From Clostridia bacterium (GTDB taxonomy: Bacteria; Bacillota; Clostridia; Oscillospirales; CAG-272): a stretch of 42,809 nt of DNA. Shown here piece by piece: positions 16,725 through 25,100 of the stretch. The notes beneath the pieces were generated by a model. That model did no database searches. It had not been told where the DNA came from and worked only from the letters and a program-made list of their open reading frames with translations. The stretch is taken from assembly GCA_017462545.1 (NCBI GenBank), contig JAFTQX010000003.1, positions 1 to 42,809 on the forward strand. The letters run 5' to 3'. Numbering within the stretch: position 1 is the stretch's first letter; the number at the start of each line of letters is the position of its first letter. Position numbers and translations under genes: made by a program.

Positions 16725-17546
16725 ATGAAAGAGTACAAGGTTGAAGGACACGTATCCAGCTATTTGCCCGAGGGGCGGGAGTATCAACTCGTTTTTGCCG
16801 ATGAGTTTGATGGTGACACGCTTGATCGCAGCAAGTGGGATTTTCGCCTGAACTTTTGGGGGGCTCCCTTTGAGGCCTATACCGATGCGGGTGTTGTGGT
16901 GAAAAACGGCTGTGTAGAGCTGCACCGCACCGAGCGAAATGGCTACTACGTTTCTCCCCAGCTGCAGACGGGGGCCAATTCCTTTGATGCGCCAAAGGGC
17001 AAGCAGGACAACCCCTGGAAGCAGAATGATATCTGGCCGCTGGGTGATATCGAGAAGCCGAAATTTATGCACCGCTACGGCTATTACGAGTGCCGCTGTC
17101 AATTTCAAAAGGACCCTGAAACCATGTGGAGCGCTTTTTGGACGCAGTCGCCCTCTATCGGCACCACCTATGACCCAGCCTATAGCGGCGTAGAAAGCGA
17201 TATAATGGAATGCTTTCACGTTAACAACGTCACGTCTGGTAACATTTACGGCGGCTATGGCAAGCAATTTGCAGCAGCAGCGCGGATCTACTATGATCTG
17301 GCCGAAACAGAGGATGGTTTTCATACCTTTGGCATGCTGTGGACAGAAGATGAGTACATCTTTTACTGTGATGGAAAGGAGACAGCCCGCTCGTCCTCTC
17401 CCGTTTCACAGGTGCCGCAGTTTGTTCTGCTGACCACCGAGGTGCAGGGCTACCGCTCGTCCAATCCGCGCCGCGTGCCGGAGAGCGGATTTGTAGATGA
17501 CGCCTTTATCTGCGACTACGTGCGCGTTTTTGATATTGTAGGATAA
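16725..17546 (+). CDS. GH16-family glycoside hydrolase, apparently intracellular
   Basis: A 273-residue GH16 enzyme, a family that cleaves beta-1,3/1,4-glucans and beta-galactans such as agar, porphyran and carrageenan. The catalytic signature ExDxxE is complete as Glu157, Asp159 and Glu162 in ESDIMECF. The N-terminal FADEFDGDTLDRSKW and the C-terminal DYVRVF strand are typical of the jelly-roll fold. No signal peptide or anchor is seen (the N-terminus is MKEYKVEGHV), unusual because most GH16 enzymes are exported. It is the last gene of operon 2. The subfamily cannot be decided by eye. Confidence 0.88.
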   Translation: MKEYKVEGHVSSYLPEGREYQLVFADEFDGDTLDRSKWDFRLNFWGAPFEAYTDAGVVVKNGCVELHRTERNGYYVSPQLQTGANSFDAPKGKQDNPWKQNDIWPLGDIEKPKFMHRYGYYECRCQFQKDPETMWSAFWTQSPSIGTTYDPAYSGVESDIMECFHVNNVTSGNIYGGYGKQFAAAARIYYDLAETEDGFHTFGMLWTEDEYIFYCDGKETARSSSPVSQVPQFVLLTTEVQGYRSSNPRRVPESGFVDDAFICDYVRVFDIVG

Positions 17547-17553
17547 AATACAT

Positions 17554-17580
17554 ATCCCCCGCTATGCGGGGGATTTCTTT
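17554..17580 (+). terminator. Terminator after operon 2
   Basis: A 9-base stem (ATCCCCCGC at 17554-17562 with GCGGGGGAT at 17566-17574, three-base loop) is followed by TTCTTTGTCTTTTTTT. It stands eight bases beyond the GH16 stop codon. Confidence 0.85.
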
Positions 17581-17645
17581 GTCTTTTTTTCGCTTCGGTC
17601 GTGCCGCAGAATACGATCTATTCCAATCTTTTTGGTCGGCTTGTC
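17575..17645. repeat. Copy of the intergenic element that follows cassette terminators
   Basis: Positions 17614-17640 equal 51-77 at 26 of 27 bases, and 17581-17600 resembles 11063-11090. All three lie 3' of a terminator. No protein-coding explanation is convincing: the minus-strand frame across it has no ribosome binding site. Confidence 0.55.
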
Positions 17646-17730
17646 GGGGTTTGTGATAGTGACAGAGGAAAGTACTGCCGAAATGTTTGCGTATTTTTGT
17701 AATTTTGTAGTAGAAAAAGGTTGTATGTTA

Positions 17731-17739
17731 TGGTATAAT
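17731..17739 (+). promoter_or_regulatory. Extended -10 promoter of the GH78 unit
   Basis: TGGTATAAT at 17731-17739 is an extended -10 with a perfect TATAAT, 60 bases before the GH78 start. No good -35 lies 17 bases upstream (the region reads TAGAAA), so activation by a regulator is possible. Confidence 0.55.
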
Positions 17740-17799
17740 AGCACCGACCTGCCGAGTTATCATCATGAACGCGATCAGAACACAATAAGGGGAATCTGT

Positions 17800-20016
17800 A
17801 TGATGGATAAATCTTGTTTTTTCAAAAACGCCGCATGGGTCGGAAAAGCCAAAAGAACAGCAAAGACATTTTCCGTTCTTCGCGGATGTTTCCATGTAAC
17901 AACCATCAAAAAGGTAACGCTTAACGTATTGGGACTTGGTTTTTTTAAGTGTTACATCAATGGCAAATGCATCAACCCCGACACATTTTTGCCGCTTTCT
18001 TCGGATTTCGAGGCCACCTGTGATCCGATAGACGAGGTGCTTTCCGGGCACAGAATATACGTTCCAAGCTTTGATATCACGCAATTTGTCAAACCGGGCA
18101 AAAATGTGATCGCTCTCCACTTTGGCGGCGGCTGGTACACGCACGGCGAACGTGTGTTCGGTCTTCCCAAGGCGATCTATTGTATTGCTGCGGAAGATGA
18201 GCATGGAGACGTGAGCCATTTTGTTTCGGATCAGAGCTGCCGTATCGGTGACGGATATGTTTCGGACTATGATTTTGTCAAATACGAAAATCATGATTAC
18301 CATCTTCCAAGCGATTGCTTTGGCGTGGATTTTGACGACAGCGCTTGGGAAAACGCCTCTCTTACCGAGGAGCTTGATACCGAGTATGTTTCCTCCGATT
18401 GCCCGACCGATCAGCTCATACGCGAGCTGCCTGTCAAGGCGGTCGGAAAAAGCGAAAGGGGTATCGTATACGATTGTGGTGAAAATACCACCGGATATCC
18501 TGTTCTTGCGCTGCAAGCAAAGCAAGGCGAGGCTGTCAGCGTTCGCTTTTCTGAAGAGCTTCTCCCAAACGGAAGCCTTGACCCGCGACAGATCCAGGGG
18601 CAGAGCTATTCTGTCATTTCAGACGGCAGCGGCCGCACCGTTCAGCCTGAATTTACTTGGTATTGTTTCAGATATTTTGAGGTTTCGGGTGATGCTGTTC
18701 CGACATGCGTCAAGGTGATACACGCTGACATTTCACCGTCTTCTGCCTTTGCGTGCGATAACGAAACGCTCAACTGGACGTATCAAACCTTTATTCACAC
18801 CATGCTTTGCAACATGCATACGGGTCACCCATCGGATTGCCCACACCTTGAGCGACGTGGCTATACCGGAGACGGTCAGCTTACTTGCCATGCTACGCTT
18901 TCCGTTCTGGACGCAAGAACATTTTACGAAAAATGGCTTCAGGATATTGCCGATTGTCAGGATCAAATAAGCGGTCACATACAGTATACCGCTCCTTACA
19001 TCAGAAGCGGCGGCGGCCCCGGCGGATGGGGATGTGCGATCGTGGAGGTGCCTTACCAGCTCTATAAGCACTACGGGGACACCAATGTGCTTGCAAAATA
19101 CTACGGCAATATGCGCCGTTATATCGACTATCTGGAGGCGCATTCCGAGTTTGGGCTGGTTACAAGCGATAAAAAGGGCGAATGGTGTCTTGGCGATTGG
19201 TGCGGTCCGAACATTCTTTACTCGGAAAAGGACATCACCTACCATAATCAGCAGGTGATGATTCCCGCGCCCTATGTCAATACCTACTTCATGGTGAAGT
19301 CGCTTGAAACCATGCGAAAGATTGCGGCGGTCATAGGCCGTGAGGAGGATATCACGGAATATGACGAAAAGATCAAGCAGCGCAAACGCGCGATGCAAGC
19401 TGCCTATTTCAACACCTTTGACGGGAACTTTGTCATGAACGTTCAAGGCGCCAATGCCTTTGCCGTTGATCTGGGACTTGGGGATGAGACGACCTATACC
19501 AACATGGCAAATTACTATCAGAAGCTCGGGTATTTCGATACGGGCATCTTTGCGACCGACGTGCTGATCCGTACGCTGTTTGAGCATGGCGACGCGGAGC
19601 TTGCGGTGGACATTCTGAAAAACAACGGAAGCCAGGGCTATGAGCATTGGAGACAAAACGGCGCGACCACCTTCCATGAATACTGGGACAGCAACAGAAG
19701 CCGCTCTCACTGTCACCCGATGTTTGGTGCACCCGTGGCCTACTTCTTTGAATATCTTTTGGGCATCCGGCAGACAGAGGCATCCTGCGGATATGCCGAG
19801 ATGGTCATAAGCCCTCAAGCGATATCCAAATTTAGCAGAATGTCGGGAAGCATGGATACGCCAAAGGGGACTGTCTCGGTAAGCTATGAAAGAATGGACA
19901 GAATCGTGAAATTCCATATTTCTGTTCCCGAAGGCTGTAAGGCGAGCTTTCGTATTCCTTCGTGCGTGCGTGCGCTTAGCGCGGGCGAAAACATATTCTC
20001 TGTGTCTGAGCAATAA
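17800..20016 (+). CDS. GH78 alpha-L-rhamnosidase-like enzyme
   Basis: A 738-residue glycoside hydrolase of family 78, which removes terminal alpha-L-rhamnose from plant glycosides and pectic oligosaccharides. The N-terminal half contains the beta-sandwich modules (LGLGFFKCYINGK, GGGWYTHGERVFG), then the (alpha/alpha)6 barrel with the signature DCPHLERRGYTGDGQ (Glu351, Asp357), later GEWCLGDWCGP and EYWDS. The start at 17800 follows AAGGGGAA; the open frame reaches 17632 but crosses the promoter. There is no signal peptide. It leads a three-gene unit with two phosphoesterases. Rhamnose kinase or aldolase genes are not adjacent. Confidence 0.88.
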   Translation: MMDKSCFFKNAAWVGKAKRTAKTFSVLRGCFHVTTIKKVTLNVLGLGFFKCYINGKCINPDTFLPLSSDFEATCDPIDEVLSGHRIYVPSFDITQFVKPGKNVIALHFGGGWYTHGERVFGLPKAIYCIAAEDEHGDVSHFVSDQSCRIGDGYVSDYDFVKYENHDYHLPSDCFGVDFDDSAWENASLTEELDTEYVSSDCPTDQLIRELPVKAVGKSERGIVYDCGENTTGYPVLALQAKQGEAVSVRFSEELLPNGSLDPRQIQGQSYSVISDGSGRTVQPEFTWYCFRYFEVSGDAVPTCVKVIHADISPSSAFACDNETLNWTYQTFIHTMLCNMHTGHPSDCPHLERRGYTGDGQLTCHATLSVLDARTFYEKWLQDIADCQDQISGHIQYTAPYIRSGGGPGGWGCAIVEVPYQLYKHYGDTNVLAKYYGNMRRYIDYLEAHSEFGLVTSDKKGEWCLGDWCGPNILYSEKDITYHNQQVMIPAPYVNTYFMVKSLETMRKIAAVIGREEDITEYDEKIKQRKRAMQAAYFNTFDGNFVMNVQGANAFAVDLGLGDETTYTNMANYYQKLGYFDTGIFATDVLIRTLFEHGDAELAVDILKNNGSQGYEHWRQNGATTFHEYWDSNRSRSHCHPMFGAPVAYFFEYLLGIRQTEASCGYAEMVISPQAISKFSRMSGSMDTPKGTVSVSYERMDRIVKFHISVPEGCKASFRIPSCVRALSAGENIFSVSEQ

Positions 20017-20089
20017 ATGTTATGAATATCAACAACCCTTTTTGCCGCAAAAACAAACATCAACCAAAAGGCTATGGAGGAAAACGAAC

Positions 20090-21031
20090 ATGTACGATAT
20101 GACCAAGGCAGAGCGATACCGGGCGCTGGTCGCAGGTATCACAAACGGCGAAAAATTCCTGTATTTTACCGATCCGCACTACGTGGAGGGGAAGAACCCC
20201 GAGGGGCGGATCCGCCCGGCATACGATCATATGCTTGATGTCATGGGAGAGTATTTTCACGCAAGCGGCGCGACCTTTGCGCTTTCGGGCGGTGACTGGT
20301 TCAATGATACCAACACCCGCGAGACCGCCATCCGGAACATGAAGGATATTGACGCAAGAATGCGCGCGGCCTTTGGTGAGAGCTTTTATCTTGTGATCGG
20401 AAATCATGACCATAACTATCAAACCTGGGATACGGAAAAGGCCACCATTACCAAAAGCCCCCACTGGCTCACGACCGACGAGATCAACGCCGCATGGTAT
20501 GCAGGCAAGAAATACGGCGGCAAGTGCTACTATTCGTTTGCCGGCGAAAATACCGTCTTTTACGCCTTCAATAGCGGCATCGATTGGGGGCATACCGTGA
20601 TGAGCGATCTTGATATCGAGCAGGTCGCCTGGTTCCTTGACCGGCTTGCCGCGCGCGACGACGCGCATATTGCCCTTACCCCGCATATGCTGTATATCTC
20701 GGGTAAAACCTTCAATGCCGGCACCGCCAAGCTGTTGGAAATTGCGGAACAATACAATGCTCGCGGCACGGTATCCTTTCAGGATAAGAGCTATGATTTC
20801 TCAAGCAAGACCGGCCGTGTTGAGTTTCTGATCGCGGGGCACAGCCACCGTGATGAGGTCAGCGTGTATCACGGCATTCCCTGCATTCTCACCGTCAACA
20901 ACGGTGTGTCCTGTCCCTCCTTTGATCTCGTTGCGGTCGATTATGACGCAAGAATCGTCAACCTGACGCGCATCAATGCGCAGCCGGTTGAGGAGGCACA
21001 GGCGCTGGACAGAACTGTTTCGCTTGATTGA
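20090..21031 (+). CDS. Calcineurin-like metallophosphoesterase
   Basis: A 313-residue cytoplasmic metallophosphoesterase. The dimetal site motifs are in order: DPHY (Asp28, His30), GGDW, GNHDHN and GHSHRD. The start is the ATG at 20090 behind GGAGG; the longer frame from 19970 would overlap the GH78 gene. The gap to GH78 is 73 bases without a visible terminator, so it is probably co-transcribed. The family hydrolyses phosphomonoesters, phosphodiesters and cyclic nucleotides, and the substrate is not readable. The next gene encodes a second, different family member. Confidence 0.9.
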   Translation: MYDMTKAERYRALVAGITNGEKFLYFTDPHYVEGKNPEGRIRPAYDHMLDVMGEYFHASGATFALSGGDWFNDTNTRETAIRNMKDIDARMRAAFGESFYLVIGNHDHNYQTWDTEKATITKSPHWLTTDEINAAWYAGKKYGGKCYYSFAGENTVFYAFNSGIDWGHTVMSDLDIEQVAWFLDRLAARDDAHIALTPHMLYISGKTFNAGTAKLLEIAEQYNARGTVSFQDKSYDFSSKTGRVEFLIAGHSHRDEVSVYHGIPCILTVNNGVSCPSFDLVAVDYDARIVNLTRINAQPVEEAQALDRTVSLD

Positions 21032-21061
21032 ACGCTATTGTGATAGAGGAGGGCTCTTTTG

Positions 21062-21967
21062 ATGAAATTTCTTTTGTTTGCTGACCTGCACTATGCGCCC
21101 GGGGTATTTCGCTCGCTTGGATGGGATGCGCTTCGGGCGTTTCAGAGACGGGCGGAGGAGAGCGGGTGCGATATGATGTTGCATTGCGGTGACCTGACCT
21201 ATCCCGAGCGGCATCGTGACTTTGTAGAGGCGTACAATTCCTTTCATATTCCCTCATACCATTGCCTTGGAAACCATGATATGGACGGCTGCACGACCGA
21301 GGAGGCCTGCGCCATTTACGGCATGCCGAGCGACTACTATTTCTTTGACATGGGCGGCTACCGCTTTGTCATCACCAATACCAGCTACTTTGTCAAGGAC
21401 GGAGAGCCGCTCTCTTATGCAAACGGCAACTATTTTGCCTATCCCGAAACCCGCGAGACGGTGCCGCAGGCACAGCTGGCGTGGTTGGAGGAGACGATCA
21501 ACACCTCCCCCTTTCCTTGCGTTCTTGCCAGCCACTCCGGCTACGAGCGGGCAAACGGGGTGCGCAATCGCGGGGATGTCTTGCGTATTATCAACGAAGC
21601 CAACCGAAAAAGAAAGCATAGCGTGCTGATGTGCATGAACGGCCATCACCACCGCGACAATCTCCGCGTGTTAGACGGGGTGCTCTACTTTGATGTCAAC
21701 TCAGCCTCCTACGACTGGGTAGACATCAGACACGATAAATACCCGGCAGAGGAGTGCAAGAGGTACAGCTGCCTCGCTCGTACCGTATGCTATAACGATC
21801 CGCTTTCGGCCGTCGTGACGCTGGAGGGCAGCACCGTGACGATCGAGGGATGCGAGAGCAGCATGTATCTCGGCATCAATCGCGAGCATATTGGCGCACC
21901 CATCTATGATGCCTGCGGGCGAGAGGTTGTGCCGCGCATTCAATCCGCAAAAATCACGCTTTTATAA
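21062..21967 (+). CDS. Calcineurin-like metallophosphoesterase
   Basis: A 301-residue metallophosphoesterase, related in fold to but clearly diverged from its upstream neighbour. Motifs are FADLHY (Asp8, His10), HCGDLTYPER, GNHDMDG, SHSGY and NGHHHRDN, giving a complete dimetal site. The start is the ATG at 21062 behind AGAGGAGGG; a TTG three bases earlier is less likely. No signal peptide or membrane helix is present. It ends the GH78 unit just before a bidirectional terminator and faces the secreted phosphoesterase gene on the other strand. Confidence 0.9.
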   Translation: MKFLLFADLHYAPGVFRSLGWDALRAFQRRAEESGCDMMLHCGDLTYPERHRDFVEAYNSFHIPSYHCLGNHDMDGCTTEEACAIYGMPSDYYFFDMGGYRFVITNTSYFVKDGEPLSYANGNYFAYPETRETVPQAQLAWLEETINTSPFPCVLASHSGYERANGVRNRGDVLRIINEANRKRKHSVLMCMNGHHHRDNLRVLDGVLYFDVNSASYDWVDIRHDKYPAEECKRYSCLARTVCYNDPLSAVVTLEGSTVTIEGCESSMYLGINREHIGAPIYDACGREVVPRIQSAKITLL

Positions 21968-21973
21968 ATCAAA

Positions 21974-22003
21974 AAGCCTTGGACTGATGCCCAAGGCTTT
22001 TTT
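21974..22003. terminator. Bidirectional terminator between converging units
   Basis: Stem AAGCCTTGG (21974-21982) with CCAAGGCTT (21991-21999), T-runs on both sides. It closes the GH78 unit on the plus strand and the secreted-protein/38-codon unit on the minus strand. The stem shares AGCCTTGG/CCAAGGCT with the terminator at 11032. Confidence 0.85.
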
Positions 22004-22023
22004 CGTTGTGTTTTACGGACGAA

Positions 22024-22140
22024 TTACAGGTCGAAAATACTCGAAAGCTTATCAATGGCAAGCTCGTTTTCATCCGAGGCCAGCAGGATATCTGTGCAAA
22101 ACACAAGAACTTGTATCATGGGAGTGTGATAGGATTTCAT
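22024..22140 (-). CDS. 38-residue peptide gene behind the secreted phosphoesterase
   Basis: A short gene with ATG at 22140, stop TAA at 22024-22026 and a strong ribosome binding site GGGAGGGAAG seven bases before the start. It begins 16 bases after the stop of the 1771-residue secreted protein and is followed by a terminator. The peptide starts MKSYHTPMIQVLVF, continues CTDILLASDENELAIDKL and has no signal peptide; one cysteine is present. The pattern YxxPxxxVxxFxxDILxxS resembles short unnamed clostridial peptides that I recall near surface-protein genes; I cannot verify this here. Precursor peptide, toxin or small regulatory protein are all open. The signals make translation likely; the function is unknown. 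Confidence 0.7.
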   Translation of the reverse strand: MKSYHTPMIQVLVFCTDILLASDENELAIDKLSSIFDL

Positions 22141-22156
22141 ATGTTCTTCCCTCCCA

Positions 22157-25100
22157 TCAATAGGTGAAAACGCGGTTGTAGCCGCCACCGATGCGGGTCA
22201 GGTACACCTTGCGGTTTTCACGGTCGATCTGTACGATCTCCATGCGCTGCTCGTCCTTGGTGCCTGCTGTCAGGGGATAGTTCGGATCGGGGGCACCGCC
22301 GTCGTTGGTGGTGGAGATGACATAGTAGCCTCCCTCTGTCAGCAGATAACCGTCTCGGTGTGTGTGGCCGGAGAAGACGGCAATGACATCATGCTTCTGA
22401 TCGATCTCGTTCAGCACGGGGATCAATACGTCATAGAACTTGTTCGTGGTCGGATTGCCGTTTTGATCCTGACTACCGAACAACGCGTGCTCGGTGACCA
22501 CGATTCCCCAGCCATCCTCCAGCGTGGCGGCCGTCTCCTTCAACCAAGCGACCTGCTCCTCATACGGAACGGCATTTACCCCCTCCTTCAGGCAAGTGTC
22601 AATGCCATTGGCGGTATAGCCGCCCGAATCATCGGCTAAGAAGTAATAGCGGATCTTGGTAACCGGATCGTCTACATAGTTATACAGCTTTTTGCTGCCG
22701 TCGGTTCTCGCATTGCCGGCATATTGCAGCACATTGTCATAATACTCATCATCCGTCCACACCTCATCAAGGGAGGTGGGCAGCCAAGAGGCATTCTGAT
22801 CGTGATTGCCGCGTACAGCGTACCAGGTTCCGTTGAAGGTGTTGATAGCCTGTAGCCAGTCTGCCATGGTGGCCGCTGCCACAGAAAGCCGGGCGTCGCC
22901 ATCGATGGCATCGCCGCCGAAGATCAGGCTGTCAAGCCCCATCTCCGCCTGCAGGTAGTTGGCCACCTTGAAGGTGTTGCGGTTGTTTTGCTCCCAATGC
23001 GTGTCGGTCAAGAAGAGGAAGGTGGCGAGCTTACTTTTATCGCTTACCTTTTTTTCATTGTCCTTGGCATGGAGAACGGCGGTGTTGAGTGCCCACGTCC
23101 AGTAGTCAGGTACATCGGCTCCCGTTGCTGCTGCAGCCAAGGAACCATAAACGGAGGGATCTTTTGTTGCGTAGGGGCAAAGCTCGGCAACCGCAGCAGG
23201 GAAGGTACCGTTTTCATCACAAACGACCAGCGAAATGGCATATACCTTACCATGATACTTGGCTACCAAATGATAGCTTCCTGCTTGCGCGGGTGCTTGT
23301 ACATAGCGGCCGCCCGCAACAGAATTGACCAATTCTGCACAGGCAGAGGTCCATACGGCCTCTCCTGCGGGAATGAACGTATTGCCTACCCGCAGCGGAT
23401 AACAGGCAAGGTCGACTGTGCTGCCGGGTGTGGCGGGAATGCCCACCGTGGTAGAAACCACATTCTCTACGAAATAGCGGTAAGCCGTAGCAGCATCCCC
23501 CAAGGTCAGCATGGTATCCAGCACGAGGTCTGTCCGGCTATGCTGACCGTAAATGCGTTCTGCATAGCAGCCAACGCCGTAAACCAGCTCATCGCTTACC
23601 AGCTGCCCGTTGCGGTAAAGGCCAAAGGTCAGGCTTGTACCGTAGTGCAGCATGGGAATATCGATCATGCACTTGAATTTGGTGTTGTCCTTATCGTCGT
23701 CTCTGGGGGTCAGGGTGCCAACGGTGTAGGATTTTCCGCTGACGGTCTTTACAACCAGCGAAAGCGCGGCATAATCCTCGCATATGCTTTCGGCGTCCAA
23801 GCCCAGCTTTAATTGCAGCACATCATTGAGCAGTACGCTTGCCTGTGTAAAGTGCAGGGCGGCTCCTTCGGTTACACGGTACTCCATATCCGTGATCTCG
23901 CGCTCATTCACCTTGGTGGAGGGCGTGCGCTGTGCCTCTGGGACGGCAGCGTTTGCCGGTGCGTCTGTACGGTAGGAGAAGTACTGCTGTGCGGCAGCTG
24001 CGTAGTTCAGCGTGGCAAGTGCTAATGCAGAAAGCGGGTCATCGGTATGGATGCTGCCATCGTTTTCAACCTTCAGGTAGCTTTCAAGCAGGGCGGCGAT
24101 GGTGATGCTGCCGGCAACCTGCTTCTCCTCGCTGCTTGCTTGGCAAGAAATGGAGTAGGTGATTGGATCGGTCAGCTCCTTTGCTGCGAAGCCTGTCAGG
24201 GTATAGGCGCGGGTGATTGTGCCATCTGCATGGATCGTATCGACCGTTTGGGGCGTTACTGCCTGCCCGTCAACGGTAAAGACCGTGCTTGCGCCGTTGG
24301 CTGCGGCCTGACTTGCATACGTTGCATAGAAGGTCGCGCCAAGGTTTTTACCGAGTATAGCGGCAGCCTGCAGCTCAAACAGAGAGGCAAGCGGGCTGTA
24401 GATCTCCACACGCGGCAAGAGAAGCGCGCTGTCATTGGCCACGGTTGAGGTGGTGGCGATGCAGAAATCAATCGTGTCGCCCTTCTCGGCATAGGGGGTT
24501 ATGGTGGCGAGTGCCTCGTTCAGCGCGGCAAGATTGTCATGTGTCAGCGTTGCCCAGGTCGAGGTCGCGGTTGTGGCATCGCTCGGCCAAATGATCTCAC
24601 CCTTGTGCATCACACACAGGTAAGTGGTACCGTTTGCATAAGCGGATGCCTCGGTGATCGAGAGACGAATGCGCCCATCCTGCGGCATGGTATAGCGATA
24701 AGCCGCTCGGGTGTTTCCCGTAGCAAGCACGGCGTGCTTGCCGTTCTCCTGCAGACGGAACAGACTGTGATCGCAAAGGGAAGAAGCGTCTACAATCTTG
24801 CCGGCAAGGTAATCGCCAAGCAAAGCGCGCATGCCCTCCTCCGTGATGGCGAGATCGGCATTGGGCGTATAGCCGCCTGCGGCATTTTTGCCGTTGATTG
24901 CGATCAGGTTGGCAAGTGGCGCATAGCCGCTGTCGGTGATTTGCCCAAGGCTCCAATTACCGGGGCGAGCAAGCGTCATTTGCTCCAAATAGTAAGCGGT
25001 AAAGGCGGTTGGATCATACGCCTCTCCGTTTACGGCGAAGCGATAATCGTAGGCGCGGTCTGCCGCACCATCACGAATGCAGAAGGTGATGCGGTCACCT

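Noticed and set aside
17562-17744. 60-codon minus-strand frame across the repeated intergenic element
   Set aside because: No ribosome binding site, it starts inside the GH78 promoter and the matching element at 51-77 is not in an equivalent frame with similar flanks.
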